Source of the DNA: Tetragonia tetragonoides
Lineage: Eukaryota; Streptophyta; Magnoliopsida; Caryophyllales; Aizoaceae
Direction: 5' to 3'
Length of the DNA stretch: 64,000 nucleotides
NCBI GenBank assembly: GCA_038025085.1
Contig: CM076147.1
Coordinates: forward strand, 40,918,766-40,982,765
A model generated the notes under the pieces. The model searched no databases, was not told the DNA's origin, and saw only the letters and a list, made by a program, of their open reading frames with translations. This document shows positions 1-11,000 of this stretch, one piece after another; positions within the stretch are counted from its first letter, which is position 1; each line of letters opens with the position of its first letter. The translations under genes were made by a program, and so were the position numbers.

Positions 1-387
1 ATAATTTCCTATCTAGGACCAAGTCCTCGATAAGTTCTAGAAGGGTCAAATCCTGTCTGATTACCTCTCCCCAAATCTTCTTCGGGCGTCCTCTTCTTCG
101 TTTACAGTCTCTAAGTATAATTCTCTCACACCTTCTCACCGGTGCATCTCGATGCCTCCTCCTCACATGCCCAAGCCACCTAAGCCTCGTTTCTCGCATC
201 TTGTTGTCAATATCGGTCACTCCCACCTTGCCTCTTAACACTTCGTTCCTAATTCTATCTCTTCTTGTGGCGTTGCACATCCAGCGAAGCATCCTCATTT
301 CGGTCACCCGCATCTTCTGCACATGCACCTGCCTCACCGGCCAACACTCCACCCCATATAGCATAGCTAGCCTGATGGCTGTACAGT
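1..387 (-). mobile_element. RTE-type LINE reverse transcriptase fragment (3' part, runs off window)
   Basis: The minus strand is open from about 387 to the window edge. It reads like the C-terminal part of plant RTE-clade LINE proteins: a AMLYGVECW block, then [27 protein letters not shown] and [13 protein letters not shown]. Those motifs follow the reverse transcriptase core in RTE-type elements. No stop is seen in this stretch, but the domain upstream of the AMLYG block is absent, so the copy is 5' truncated. The 3' end lies outside the window. It is not a host gene. Confidence 0.8.
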
Positions 388-680
388 AAAAAATGAAGCA
401 ACCAAGGAAAGGAAAGGAAACATGTACTAAAAATGATTATGTGCTCCGGCTTTCTTTTCCCAGAACTGATGTAAAAATCAAGCAGGGACTCCCTAATGAT
501 GTGATTAAGAATGTATATATTATAGCAAAACTGAAATGGAGTTTCAATATGTTCTGAAAAAGCAGCTTCATAGCATAATTTTGATTCTCCTCCAGTTTCT
601 ATGCTGTCCTATAAAGAGGATTTCTAAAGCCAAACATAAGATAGGAATGTCTACTTCACTACAGGTGATCAATTTGACAA

Positions 681-3461
681 TCATGAGAAGGCAAGATGGG
701 AAAATCCCCAAGGATGATAATGGCTTACTTCATCGTCTTTCTTCTCGTCCTTGTCTCCTGTGAAAAACTTGTAGCCACCATAGAGCAATGCTCCCCATCC
801 AGCTAAAGAAACAATGACAAACTGCAAGTCCAAATCCATGAGCTTTTATAATTTGACTACTCAGTACTCAACTCCAATCTAAAATTTCAAAATAAAATAC
901 TTCCTCAATGATTCCAAAACATTTGGGGATTTAACACAGTAAAACCAATCTTGGATCAGTAACACAACACGGCATGTCCCTAAATATTTGCGCCTATGAT
1001 AACTAAGCACAATTCACTCTGAAAATAACAACTCACTTTCTCCCTAAAGATAATATTCCATTAAGATCGTCACATAACTTTTACATGACAAAGATGACAA
1101 TATTTGTACAGAATTTACATGCATACCCTAATTCCTGAAGGTAACCACAGATGGCAAAGGAGGAACAATGCACTTTGTGAAGTTAACCAGTTTTAGTACA
1201 AGACTAGTTCTTTAAATGTTTTTAAAAGAGGATTAGGATGATATATGAGTTAATGCAAAGCAGATTCAAATTACTCCAGAGTCCAGGGTCAAAATTATGA
1301 GTTAATACTTAATACATAGCAGGGTCAAAATGAGGAGTTACTGCAAGCAGGGAAATTAGACTGTATACTTTGCTTGTTGAAAAAATATCAACATCCATGT
1401 TTGCAATTTGCCCAAAATGCTCATTTGCATGCAATAATTTGCTCAACAGAAAAAAATGTCAAGATAACATCATTCGATATCGGCATTTGAAGAGAAGTAT
1501 CAAAGATATGCATTAAGACTCACTTGCTCTTCCTTCCATTTTGATGGGCTCAGAGGGTCCTGCCAAAAGTTCACCTTCGGAGGGCCATGGTGATCTGCAA
1601 CATAAACAACATACGCAAAAATATTTACGGAACATATCAACAAGAAATTAATTGCTCCTTTACCAATCACCCTCCATGTATCTAATATATATACATGTTC
1701 ACTTAGTGTTTTCTCCCCATTATTATTTGCAAATTTCTTAGCAGTAGAACAAGTTAGCAAGAATATCTAAGTATTATGAAATTAGAGTAAGTCCCCAACC
1801 CCATGCAATCATGTATGAACTTAAGGTGTGGCAGAACATTGGTTATCTCATTACTTTGGAATATTTTTTCCCTATTTTTACCCTCTAAGTCACTTTGTTG
1901 TGCATAAGCCTTCAACTGTGTCTGTATGATAAGCTTAATAAGTTCTTCCAATCTGAGATGCTGAATCTGAGTATGAAATGCATGTACACTAAAACATAGT
2001 ACTATAGTAGTATAAAACACCACAAAAAGTGAGTAAATCTTTTTGCACTTATGAAGCTAAATTTCAGACAAGTTCTGATTTAAGCACAATCCATAAACAT
2101 AAAGTGAAGACTGATAATCAAAGTGAAGAATCAATCATTATTGGTCCACTAATTGATCAAAATAAACAGAGCACATGTCAGTTGTCAGTTTGTCACCCAT
2201 GAAAATCTTGTTGGAAAATTATGCTTTAATCCGAGGGTCCTCTAGGGTCTTTCGGGTGTAAGCTCATTTACACTAAGTGTAGGTTCAAACCCAAAAGGTA
2301 CCTATACCTATTGCACAGTGTTATATGCTCACTACATATAACTTGAGTTTTATACTATTATCATATTTATTAAATTTTAAATCATGTGGGGGATTGTTGG
2401 AAAATTATGCTTTAAAATTTAATATTGGGACTTTTATTATTATTTGTTAGATGCCTAACTTCTATTCGGTAACACTTATTTGTATACCAATTTAAAGGCT
2501 CTAACAAGTGAATAGTTTAGTGTCCTTTTATCTATATAAAATATTTTGTCTTAATATTTGATTTATTATTTGATGACTATCTAAAACGGTTTTATTAATA
2601 TTCAATGATGGTTGATAAATGTATAGGTTTGTAACAGTTTCTACATTTAAACAATTCATTCTCATCTACTTAATGAGTTTGAGGAGTTACAGTTTCTCCA
2701 TTATTATGGTGGATGGTAAATGAGATTTTATGACCCTTTAATGGCCATGATATAACACTATATAAATAGTGGCTTGGTGGTGTTTTGGATGGAACAATTT
2801 TGACGTGGCGTTTGAGCATATATTTGTGCTCCCAAAACATGGCTTTTCATTATCTATGATTTCTATATGAAACACTTTATATTGAGAGTATACAAAATAC
2901 TAGTAGTTTTGAGCATGGGCGATTCACTGGTTCGGGAGAGCTATTGGCTGCACCTATAGCTTTCAACGGGTTGTTGTATCTGAGGTGGAGCACGCCATGA
3001 TGGCAAATTAAAGCCTCGTGCAGGAGTGGCGTTTCTTCTCCACGGAAAGTGTCCAACATGCCTCAACCCATAATCCCAACTAAAAGAGGCTAATTCTAAC
3101 CTTTACTCTGTTTTATTTATGTTGTTGTTCTATTGATCATATTGATGTATTTGAGTGTTTCATTTACAAGAATTGTACTTGTATTGTTATTATATATGTT
3201 GATGAATAAAGTTTGAGGTATGTTAAATTGACAGAAATTTCATTCCCCTATTTATTAAAATAAAATTTTCCAACAAATCTATGAGAGACGTATTCCATGA
3301 GTATGAGAGAGAAAGAGAGAGAAAAAGAGATTACCTCCGGCAGCGGCAGCAAGACCCCGACGGTGGATTAAGGAGGCAGGTTGAGGAGCGTTGGCGAATT
3401 TAGAGGAAGAAAGCCGACTCAGCTGATTGAGTTGACGAACTGTAGCTGCCCATTTCGCCAT
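681..3461 (-). CDS. Small mitochondrial inner-membrane protein, ATP17/Fb15-like (three exons)
   Basis: Exons read as 3335-3461, 1524-1594 and 681-821, all with GT/AG borders and matching phase, giving about 112 residues. Exon 1 encodes a basic, Ser/Ala/Arg-rich N-terminus without acidic residues (MAKWAATVRQLNQLSRL...), as in a mitochondrial presequence. Exon 2 gives DHHGPPKVNFWQDPLSPSKWKEE. Exon 3 gives one hydrophobic segment (FVIVSLAGWGALLYGGYKFF) and a charged Lys/Asp tail. From memory this resembles the small plant family annotated as ATP17 or fiber protein Fb15, linked to mitochondrial ATP synthase; that identity is an inference. The last codons before the stop at 681 read like intron sequence, and a GTAAGC donor at about 728 could lead to another 3' exon, so the C-terminus is uncertain. 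Intron 1 carries an LTR-retrotransposon remnant. Confidence 0.7.
2209..3275 (+). mobile_element. LTR-retrotransposon deletion derivative with 5-bp target duplication
   Basis: The element begins TGTTGGAAAATT and ends AATTTTCCAACA, flanked by the direct repeat AATCT (2204-2208 and 3276-3280). A second TGTTGGAAAATTATGC start lies at 2395, directly after a purine tract (GTGGGGGAT), so 2395-3275 is a complete 881-bp 3' LTR. It has a TATA-like ACTATATAAATA near 2757-2768. The 5' LTR is reduced to its first ~21 bp and is followed by about 165 bp of internal sequence. Apparently an internal deletion removed the rest of the 5' LTR and the coding region. The Copia-like style of the LTR is an impression only. 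It sits in intron 1 of the 681-3461 gene, about 60 bp after the donor. Confidence 0.8.
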
Positions 3462-4194
3462 GTTTGTAGTTTTTAGAGAGACAGAGAGAGAGAGAGAGAG
3501 AGGAAGTAGAAGTGGAGGTGCAAATAAAATGGCGGAGGCACCGAGTGAGCGAACTGCTCTGAAACTGAAAAAAAGGTTTTAGAACCTTAGAAGAAACGGA
3601 GGCAATGCCACATAAACACCTTTTATTAAAAAAAAAAATAAAAATAAAAATAAAAATAAATTTCAAAATAGACCCATTTGTTTGGTGTAATTGCGAAAAA
3701 TTACCCGTACTTCTAATATTTTTACTTTAATATCTCAAAGTTTGTAAGGTATTTGCTTCATCTCTTTCTCTTTCTTTTTTTCATTTTTAGGGCCTCACTA
3801 TTTTTTCACTTGTACATCTTCTTAATTAAGGCACCTAAAATGTTAGAAAGAGCGGTGTTTCTGATAGGCTAACGCTGTTCCTACCAGTTCTGGAAGGCCT
3901 TGGAAGTTGGAAGGGAATTCCACGTCTGGGGGTCACGGCCTTATGGCGAAAGAAAACAGAGCTATAACATTTTCATAAGACTGCATTAAAACTTAAAAGG
4001 AACCGGATCATATATATCTGGTTACAAATGGTCCATTGTCAGAATGTCAGTCGAGAATGATATACCCGATCTTTATACATTGTATCATTAACACACGTCA
4101 CGCCAAAGGTTTACAATATAACAGGGAGATTATTACAGAAACACAGCTACTTGTATTAACCATTTGTGTAACTAGATTGGAAACAAGGTCTAGC
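3462..4194. other. Intergenic region between two minus-strand genes
   Basis: This holds the presumed promoter and 5' leader of the 681-3461 gene, including a GA/CT-rich tract at about 3478-3502 and an A-rich stretch with AATAAA-like repeats at 3630-3660. It also holds the presumed 3' flank of the 4195-7324 gene. No convincing reading frame was seen. Confidence 0.5.
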
Positions 4195-6855
4195 TCATAG
4201 ACGGGACCGAATCATTATCCTTTTCTTGTTTGGCATCACTATGCCCTTTTCTTTCGGCTGCACAGGCGGAAACTTATCTGATGACACTGGCTCCAACTTT
4301 TCTGAGGATGCCATATTATTATGCTTCACAACATTCATCTCTGCATGTATCTTTTTTATCTTTGCTTGCATTTCCTCTTTCAGTACCGTGTTGTGAAGCT
4401 TCTCCTTGTCAATACAGTGTTTCCTGGGCACTTTGTCCTTGAACTCTTCTTGCACTGTTTTGTGTAACTGCAAGCGACCTGTTCATAGACCAAATTAAAA
4501 GGGTAGAAAAATGAGGGATACCAGTAAAATGTACCAAAACTACTTGCTCTGCTTCTCTTTTCCCACTCTTTCTCCTTTTATATTTTTTATTTGGTGTTCT
4601 TCAATGATTCCTACTTTATTTATCTACACAAATTACCACAGAGCTCAACTATCCAGCAACATGTAGTTAATTTATTCACTTAACAGAGGCATCATCACAG
4701 TTTGGTACATTTTACTTTCTCCCTTATCTTCCGGGTACAGTTTAAAGTTTAATCAGTCTCTCAATGGCAGTAGATTGGACTTAGCCTACTTCACAATTGT
4801 TTGGGTAGATATGCTCTATTCCTCTCCTTTTAATTTAACCCTTTTTCCTTTCTCTTCGTTCAAAATAAGCATACAAAGCTAATGCAGATGGATTTAAATT
4901 CAGGTCTAGTGCACTACCCTTGCAGTCTTTACCAGCTACACACTAAGTAATGATTCACTTCCCCACCCTCCTACGCAAAAAAGGAGAGTAAAAAAAAAAA
5001 GAAAAAGAAAACAGTATAAGATTTCAGCAAGATAGAAAAAATAGGAACCAGATCATATATCTGGTTACAATTGATTCAAGTCCAAAATGATGTATCCGAT
5101 CAGCACATCTTTCAAGCACTAACACTGGACCATGACTGTGCTCCAGAACAATGAGTCCTCCCTAGTTTCAAGCTACCTCTTTTTGTGAAAAACACAGCAA
5201 CAACTAAGCATTTTAGGCGTCCAACATATTTGTAGGCAGTTGCGGGCTCGTGACAAAGGAACTAAAGGGGTGTTTGGCCAAGCTTCTTTCTAGTTTCAGG
5301 CTCTCCCCCCCAAAGTACATTTCCCCCCTCCACCTCCCTTTCCAGTACCAATTGAGCTACTTTTTTTTTTGCTCATCCCCTCAGCTACTTAAAGGCTGAA
5401 AATACCCCCCAAGGAGACCAAAATCAGAAGCTCCAAATAGAATTTTGCTTCTAGCAAGCTTCTAAAAAGCTGAATTTTGGTGGAGATGGAGGTGGAGGAG
5501 GGTGGATGTGAGGGAAAATAGGAGGAGAAGCGAAAGTTTAGAGAAGCTTGGCCAAACACCCCCTAGCTGCACAAATTGAATCTGATAGGTAGTCAAGTAA
5601 ACTCAATCCCAAACAAATTTGCATATAGGATAGATTCTCATGGTTCAAAAGTTAGGATCCCCTCTTTATTCTCCCAACTTGCGAGGATAAAAATTCATTG
5701 GCTAACTTGAAGGATGCATCTTGTCTAATTGCTAGGCAATCAACCACCATCAATCTAAAATTGTTCATGACCTCCCCTTCACTATTCAATAAATCCACTG
5801 ACGCATTTTGTTCCGAATGTGCAGTAAATTCACATACAACCCAAAGAAGTATCCTAACTTCAGAAAGCATGCTTGTCTTGTGTGAGAGAAAGATCTTAGA
5901 ACACCTAAAAAATCATGTCAGCATGGATATCATGTCGTAGTGAGACAGATAATATTCCATGTGCAAGGAGGTGGATACAAACAATATTCAATTTGAGAAA
6001 TCATGGTTGCGGGTAGGAATTTATATCCATGGACACTTAGGAAACCATCTCCCTACTTCATTTGGGACATTCAAGTGTAAACTTACAAAACTCATTATCA
6101 ACGGCGGGGTCTGGGGAGGTCGCCTAGGGCGGGGTCAGATGTACGCAGCCTTACCCCTAACTAGCCGCCTAGTAGAGAGGTTGTTTCCGAAAGACACACA
6201 AAACTCACTATCACAACCATCAATTTCACATATCTCAAATCAAACGACCCATTAAGCTAATCTAAGTTCAGCCACAATATGGTACACCAGAAAAAGACCA
6301 GTCACATATCAGTGCCCAGCCTTTTAGCACAGAAACTGATCAAGAGTAGTCCCTATATAACCATTACCCTATTTCATCATTCCTTATATTCAAGGTCACA
6401 CACAAAACTCATTATCACAACCATCAATTACACATATCTCAAATCAAACGAGCCATTAAGGTAACCTGCGTTCACATATCAGTGCCCAGCCTTTAATATA
6501 AGTACACAGAAACTAATCAAGAGTAGTCCCTATATAACCATTACCCTATTTCATCACTCCTTATATTCAAGATCACACACATAACATAAGAGGTGAGCAA
6601 AGATGTAAGTGACCAAGATGTACACAAAACAGATCAACGAATTGAATAATCCTACCCAAAGATATATCAAGCCCAAACAAATGCAGGTTATTTAACATAT
6701 CACATAAATAGACCAATTGTATGATATCAACACCCCTTTCCAGCATAAATTGGAGCACTCTTTTGCTCTTTCAGTTCGGTATAAGCAGCTGAGCACCCCT
6801 GTGCAATATGAGTCTGAACAGCTCCAACTGCAAGATCCATCAACATCCCAAATCC

Positions 6856-6904
<49 letters not shown>

Positions 6905-7324
6905 CCAATTTCCGATGAAGAGAATTGTGCTTAAATTACCCAGCTTTTGGCACTACTTATACTGTTTGGAAATTGGAAGCATCATCTCGTACAGACCCAG
7001 TAAACTCAGTAAGTATTAAGCAATTAACCCCAATTATAGTTACCCAAATTTGGCCTCATTTCCCAGCAACCAAATACACAACATTTAAAACACCACATAA
7101 ACGCAATTGGTATTACACAGCAAAACAAAGAAGAAAAAGGCAGAAAATGGGGTGGAGAGAGAAAATCAAATACCTTTGGAGCCTTTAGTGGACACATTGA
7201 CGGCTGAATCTACGGCGTATTTTCCAATACTTTCAATAATCCGACCTATTTTCCACCCACCTTGCTTCCGTTTCTGGTATCCCCGGCTCGAAACGCCGTT
7301 ACCCACTCTCGAAACTGCCGCCAT
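4195..7324 (-). CDS. Unrecognised small basic protein (two exons)
   Basis: Exon 1 is 7174-7324 and exon 2 is 4195-4478. Donor and acceptor are canonical and the phases match, giving a 144-residue protein. Exon 1 encodes MAAVSRVGNGVSSRGYQK... with a basic Gly-rich start and a GGWKIGRIIESIGKYAVDSA segment. Exon 2 encodes a Lys/Glu-rich helical region (about residues 55-95) and a basic C-terminus ending in RIMIRSRL. I do not recognise the family. No signal peptide or membrane segment is evident, though the basic N-terminus could be an organelle-targeting sequence. The single intron is 2.7 kb and holds a local duplication, a SINE fragment and a poly-A run. The start lies about 740 bp from the divergent Use1 start codon. 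Confidence 0.65.
5035..5190. repeat. Diverged direct copy of the 3' flank of the same gene
   Basis: The stretch with GGAACCAGATCATATATCTGGTTACAA followed by a GATGTATCCGATC block near 5040-5100 repeats a similar stretch near 3990-4075 (GGAACCGGATCATATATATCTGG, then GATATACCCGATC). One copy lies in the intron and one just beyond the stop codon of the 4195-7324 gene. Similarity is patchy, so this is an old local duplication. Confidence 0.5.
5263..5564. mobile_element. Probable hAT-like MITE with GGGGTGTTTGGCC ends
   Basis: The left end reads AAGGGGTGTTTGGCCAAGCTTC and the right end reads GAAGCTTGGCCAAACACCCCC, an inverted pair of about 20 bp. The interior is non-coding, with C-rich and G-rich arms. 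I could not find a convincing target-site duplication, so the exact ends are uncertain. It lies in the intron of the 4195-7324 gene. Confidence 0.6.
6105..6195 (-). mobile_element. Au-type SINE 3' fragment
   Basis: The plus strand reads GCGGGGTCTGGGGAGGTC, then AGATGTACGCAGCCTTACCC, then GAGGTTGTTTCC. The reverse complement matches what I remember of the 3' half of plant Au SINEs (GGTAAGGCTGCGTACA and CCCCAGACCCCGC). The tRNA-like head is missing. Confidence 0.65.
6196..6582 (+). repeat. Two-copy tandem duplication, unit about 175-210 bp
   Basis: Each copy runs from ACAAAACTCA.TATCACAACCATCAAT through CATATCTCAAATCAAACGA and CACATATCAGTGCCCAGCC to TCCTTATATTCAAG.TCACACAC. Copy 1 is about 6196-6405 and copy 2 about 6406-6582, with small indels. 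It is intronic and non-coding. Confidence 0.8.
6857..6900 (+). repeat. Poly-A run (about 44 bp)
   Basis: An uninterrupted A tract in the intron of the 4195-7324 gene. It could be the tail of a decayed retroposon, but no body is recognisable upstream. Confidence 0.9.
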
Positions 7325-8064
7325 AGTTAATTTGCACAGGTACCGAATTTCTCTCTCTTATCTAAACCGAAACGTTTCTGATTATTGAACTCTCCGGCAA
7401 CTAATACTTTTAACAAAGCTTCTGTCTGTAGAAGAGAGAAGCGAAGTTTAGCGAACAATATAACACGACGTCGTCTGTTATATTTTTTTCTTCAAAAATA
7501 TAAATCGTGAAACGCAGCGTTTGACGCTCTGATAAATCTCACTCCCAAATTCTCTCTCTTGCCATCAAATCGACATCATTACATCCAATTTATCTGGAGA
7601 TCAACAAGAACTAATCAGATTAGGAAGGAGAAACGCTGATTTCGTCTTATAAAGAGTTTCAAAATTCCATAAAGGTGAGCAACCTTGAAGCATTTAGTTG
7701 AATTTTAGGTAATAATTGTTTGCTCATTTGTGGTTGTGGATCGACTATTTCGAAGTTCATCAGGTCCGCAAAAATCTTGAATTGAATTGAATTGAATCAA
7801 AGAGTTAATACCAAATTGTTAAATTTTCAAAATTGTTCTTTGTTTGTCAGATTATCGTTGCTAGTTGATCGATTATGTTGAACTTCATCATGTCCACAAA
7901 AAAACTTGAACTGAATTGAATGCCCTAATTGACTGGAATTTCATCTTTTCTGGTCACACACATTTTTTTATTTGTATAACTGAAATGCTCTTGTTGCATT
8001 TGATTAAGCAGTGGAGCCTTTATTCATCTATATTCGGTTGTTTTGGTAGTGAGGAGTTTTTAGG
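7325..8064. promoter_or_regulatory. Divergent promoter region with the 5' leader intron of the Use1 gene
   Basis: About 740 bp separate two start codons facing away from each other. A GACGTC-type palindrome (ACGACGTCGT) lies at about 7466-7475. On the Use1 side a leader exon appears to end at 7674 before GTGAGC and to resume at 8012 after TTAAGCAG, so the start codon at 8065 would follow a roughly 337-bp leader intron. This is read from splice signals only. Confidence 0.5.
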
Positions 8065-11000
8065 ATGGGAATTAGTAAAACGGAGATAAACTTAAGAAGG
8101 TTGCTTGCAGCTGCACCTCAACAGCAAAATCAGGCGAAATTAATACATGTATGCATATAATCTTGTTTCAATAGAGGCTCTTGATTTTTTTTTTATTTTT
8201 TTTATATTGGATTTCATTTAGTTTAGAGTAACAGAAAGTTATTTTTACTCTTACACATTTGATTATGCAGTATGTTGCTACTCTTCGAGAACTGTTGGAA
8301 CAGTTATCTGAAGAGACTACTCCGGACGGCTTACCCAGGTATTTTCCATCCTTCGTAGTACTGTTTACTATCGGATTCTATGATTTAATTTGACTGTTAA
8401 AGAGTCACACAAAAAACTCAGAGATTGCATTCCCATAAAGATATGATTCTACTCTGAGAAGTTGTCTTTGAACACAGATAGAACTCATTGGCTTCATGAT
8501 CTTTCTATTTTCTATAGGCACTTGTAGAAAAGCTCCTGGGCGAGCATTTTGAATAGTGGAGAAATAGAATATGCAGTGGAGTTTGCCCTGCATTCTGCTG
8601 GTTTCTGGGACCAGTGCTTTCCTGGGTTTCTAAAAGACTGGGTGGTTGGGAATAAGTTTACTTTGTTTTAGAGGATGGGATTATCTTGCTTCATTTTTGC
8701 ATGGCAATTAGTCCTCTGCACTTTATCTTTCTTTTTAGAACCCATTAATGTTACAGCCCTAATGAAAGCTTTTCTTTGGGCTTTGGATTTTCATAAGATC
8801 AACACCAATGGTATGTGCCAAAGAAGGGGATCAGGACGAACTATGGTTGATGTGTGTGTACAGTGTACTGCTGTAAAACAGTAATGAAACTGATGTTCAT
8901 CTGTTTCTCCGCTGCTGGATTGTACATTGTTTGTGGCAAAATTTGTTTGGGCCTTTGGGTGTATTGCGATAGCCTACTGTAGTTGAATTCACTGTTTTTG
9001 GTTTGGGAAAGAGGAGCAAAGAACAGCTATGATGTTGCGCTTCTTATATTGGAAAGAAATGCTTGGGTGAAGGCTTTTTATGCGCATTTTGTCGGAGAGG
9101 AATGTTTGACTCTTAACAGAGGTGTCAGTGTCACACCCTGTTGGCTGCCTGAGCAATGGAATGGTTTACTTGGCTAATGGGCACTTGCAGCTAGGACTTT
9201 TAGATGAGTCTCCCTTACAGAAGTTCAGAAACTGGGCTAATTTGTGATAGATATGTTATTAGCTGAGGACTCCTTGTTCTCTTGGGCAGTTAGGCTATAC
9301 TTCCATCGATTTCTAATAGTCTCTTCCTTATCAAAAAAGAAACATTTGGTTTGTTAATTTAGGTTTGCAGTTTTGCATATAGTGTCTCTTAAGCCCCTCT
9401 TAGCTGCAATGGGAACTAATTATAGGCAATGAAGCACCAAAACGTGTAAGAGGTAATGTTTCGCGTTTCCGAAACGTTTCGGAAACGGAAACGCAAGAGA
9501 AACGCGTTTGAAACGCTTCGAAACGCTGAACATAAAAAGAAATGCGCGGGAAATGGTTTACTGAAAAAGAAACGCACTCGAAACGCCATACTGAAGAAAA
9601 AACGCGCACGAAACGCCATACTGATGAAAAAACGCGCGCGAAACGCAGGACTAAAGAAAAACGCGCGTGAAACGTTACAATCGATTTCCAGGAAAAAAAA
9701 ATGAAAAAAAAAACTCTATTTTCTTTCTAAACCCTAACTTTTTCATCTAACCCGACATATTCCTTCTCTCTCTTTTCTGTTTTTTAATTTTTTTTTTTAA
9801 TATTTTTTTGTTGGGAACGTTTCCACGTTTCCGACATTTTGAGAATCGACGTTTCCCGTTTCACGTTTCCGCGTTTCGCGTTTCCGCGTTTCCGTGCAAC
9901 CTTGATTATAGGTTAAAAAAAATTATATAGGTCATGGTTCTGCCTAATTCAATCTTATAAAATTTTGTGTTAGATACTTTTCCCTTCTAACTCATCGAAT
10001 TTGCTTCCTATTTTTAGCTGTATATATTTCCGTATGATTTCACAACTCATGGAGCTTAGTAATGTGAACTTTGCTTCTGGGTTATACTTGTAGGGTCTCT
10101 AAAGCTAAGGTGAACGATTACTCTGAGAAGATTGAATCTATTGCTTCTCACTTAGCTTCACCAGTGGTGAGTTTTTTTAGCTTCTCCTGGGATTCACTTA
10201 ATTGTGCCACATTCCCTTAGAGCTTAGGCTGAGTATAAGCACTGAGGAGTGAGAACATTGTGGTGCTAGGCTGCTAGCAAAATAAATATATGCTGATTAA
10301 TGCTTTAGATTTTGCTGCAACTGCTGCTGATTTGATCTTGCGTAATCTGAAATTTTTTGGAAATTGGAATACACTAATTGAAATTGTTGAAGAGCTCTAT
10401 GAAATGTGTATTTGATCATGTTCATGTTGGAAATGGGGACTACTATTTGGCTATAAAGTCCTTGTTTAATGAACTTCACCTGCATCGTATGTTGTGTTCC
10501 TCTTTTTTTTTTGTTTCTTTTGGGAAGAATAGCTGGAAATCTCATATTGAGAGACAAATTAGTTTCCGATGTTTTTGTCCTTTTAAGATGAAGCTATTTG
10601 TGCAATATGCATATAGTATACACTGCTAAGTTATGAACCCTTGTATCCTGATGTTTATAATCCAAAAAGGGCTTTGAAGTGAGGTTACCCTACCATTTTC
10701 TTAAAGAGATGAAGGTGTCTGTGCATACATGAGTAGTGATGTAGACACTGCTAAGAGTGACAACCCCTTGTGTCCTTGTGTTGATAATCTACAAGCATAA
10801 AAGGCTTCCTCAAAGGGCTTTAAAGTGAGGTTCCCTAGAAGAGAGCTCCACTTTTTGGAACAATCTCCAATGTGCAAAGGGGTGCATTTTAGTGTATGTA
10901 ACTATTTAGGTAATGTAATAATGCAGGATCTCATTGTAGACACATCTGCCAAGGAAAGCCCTCGAGCAGTTGAAGAAGAAAAAGTGGTTTCCCCAGCAGG

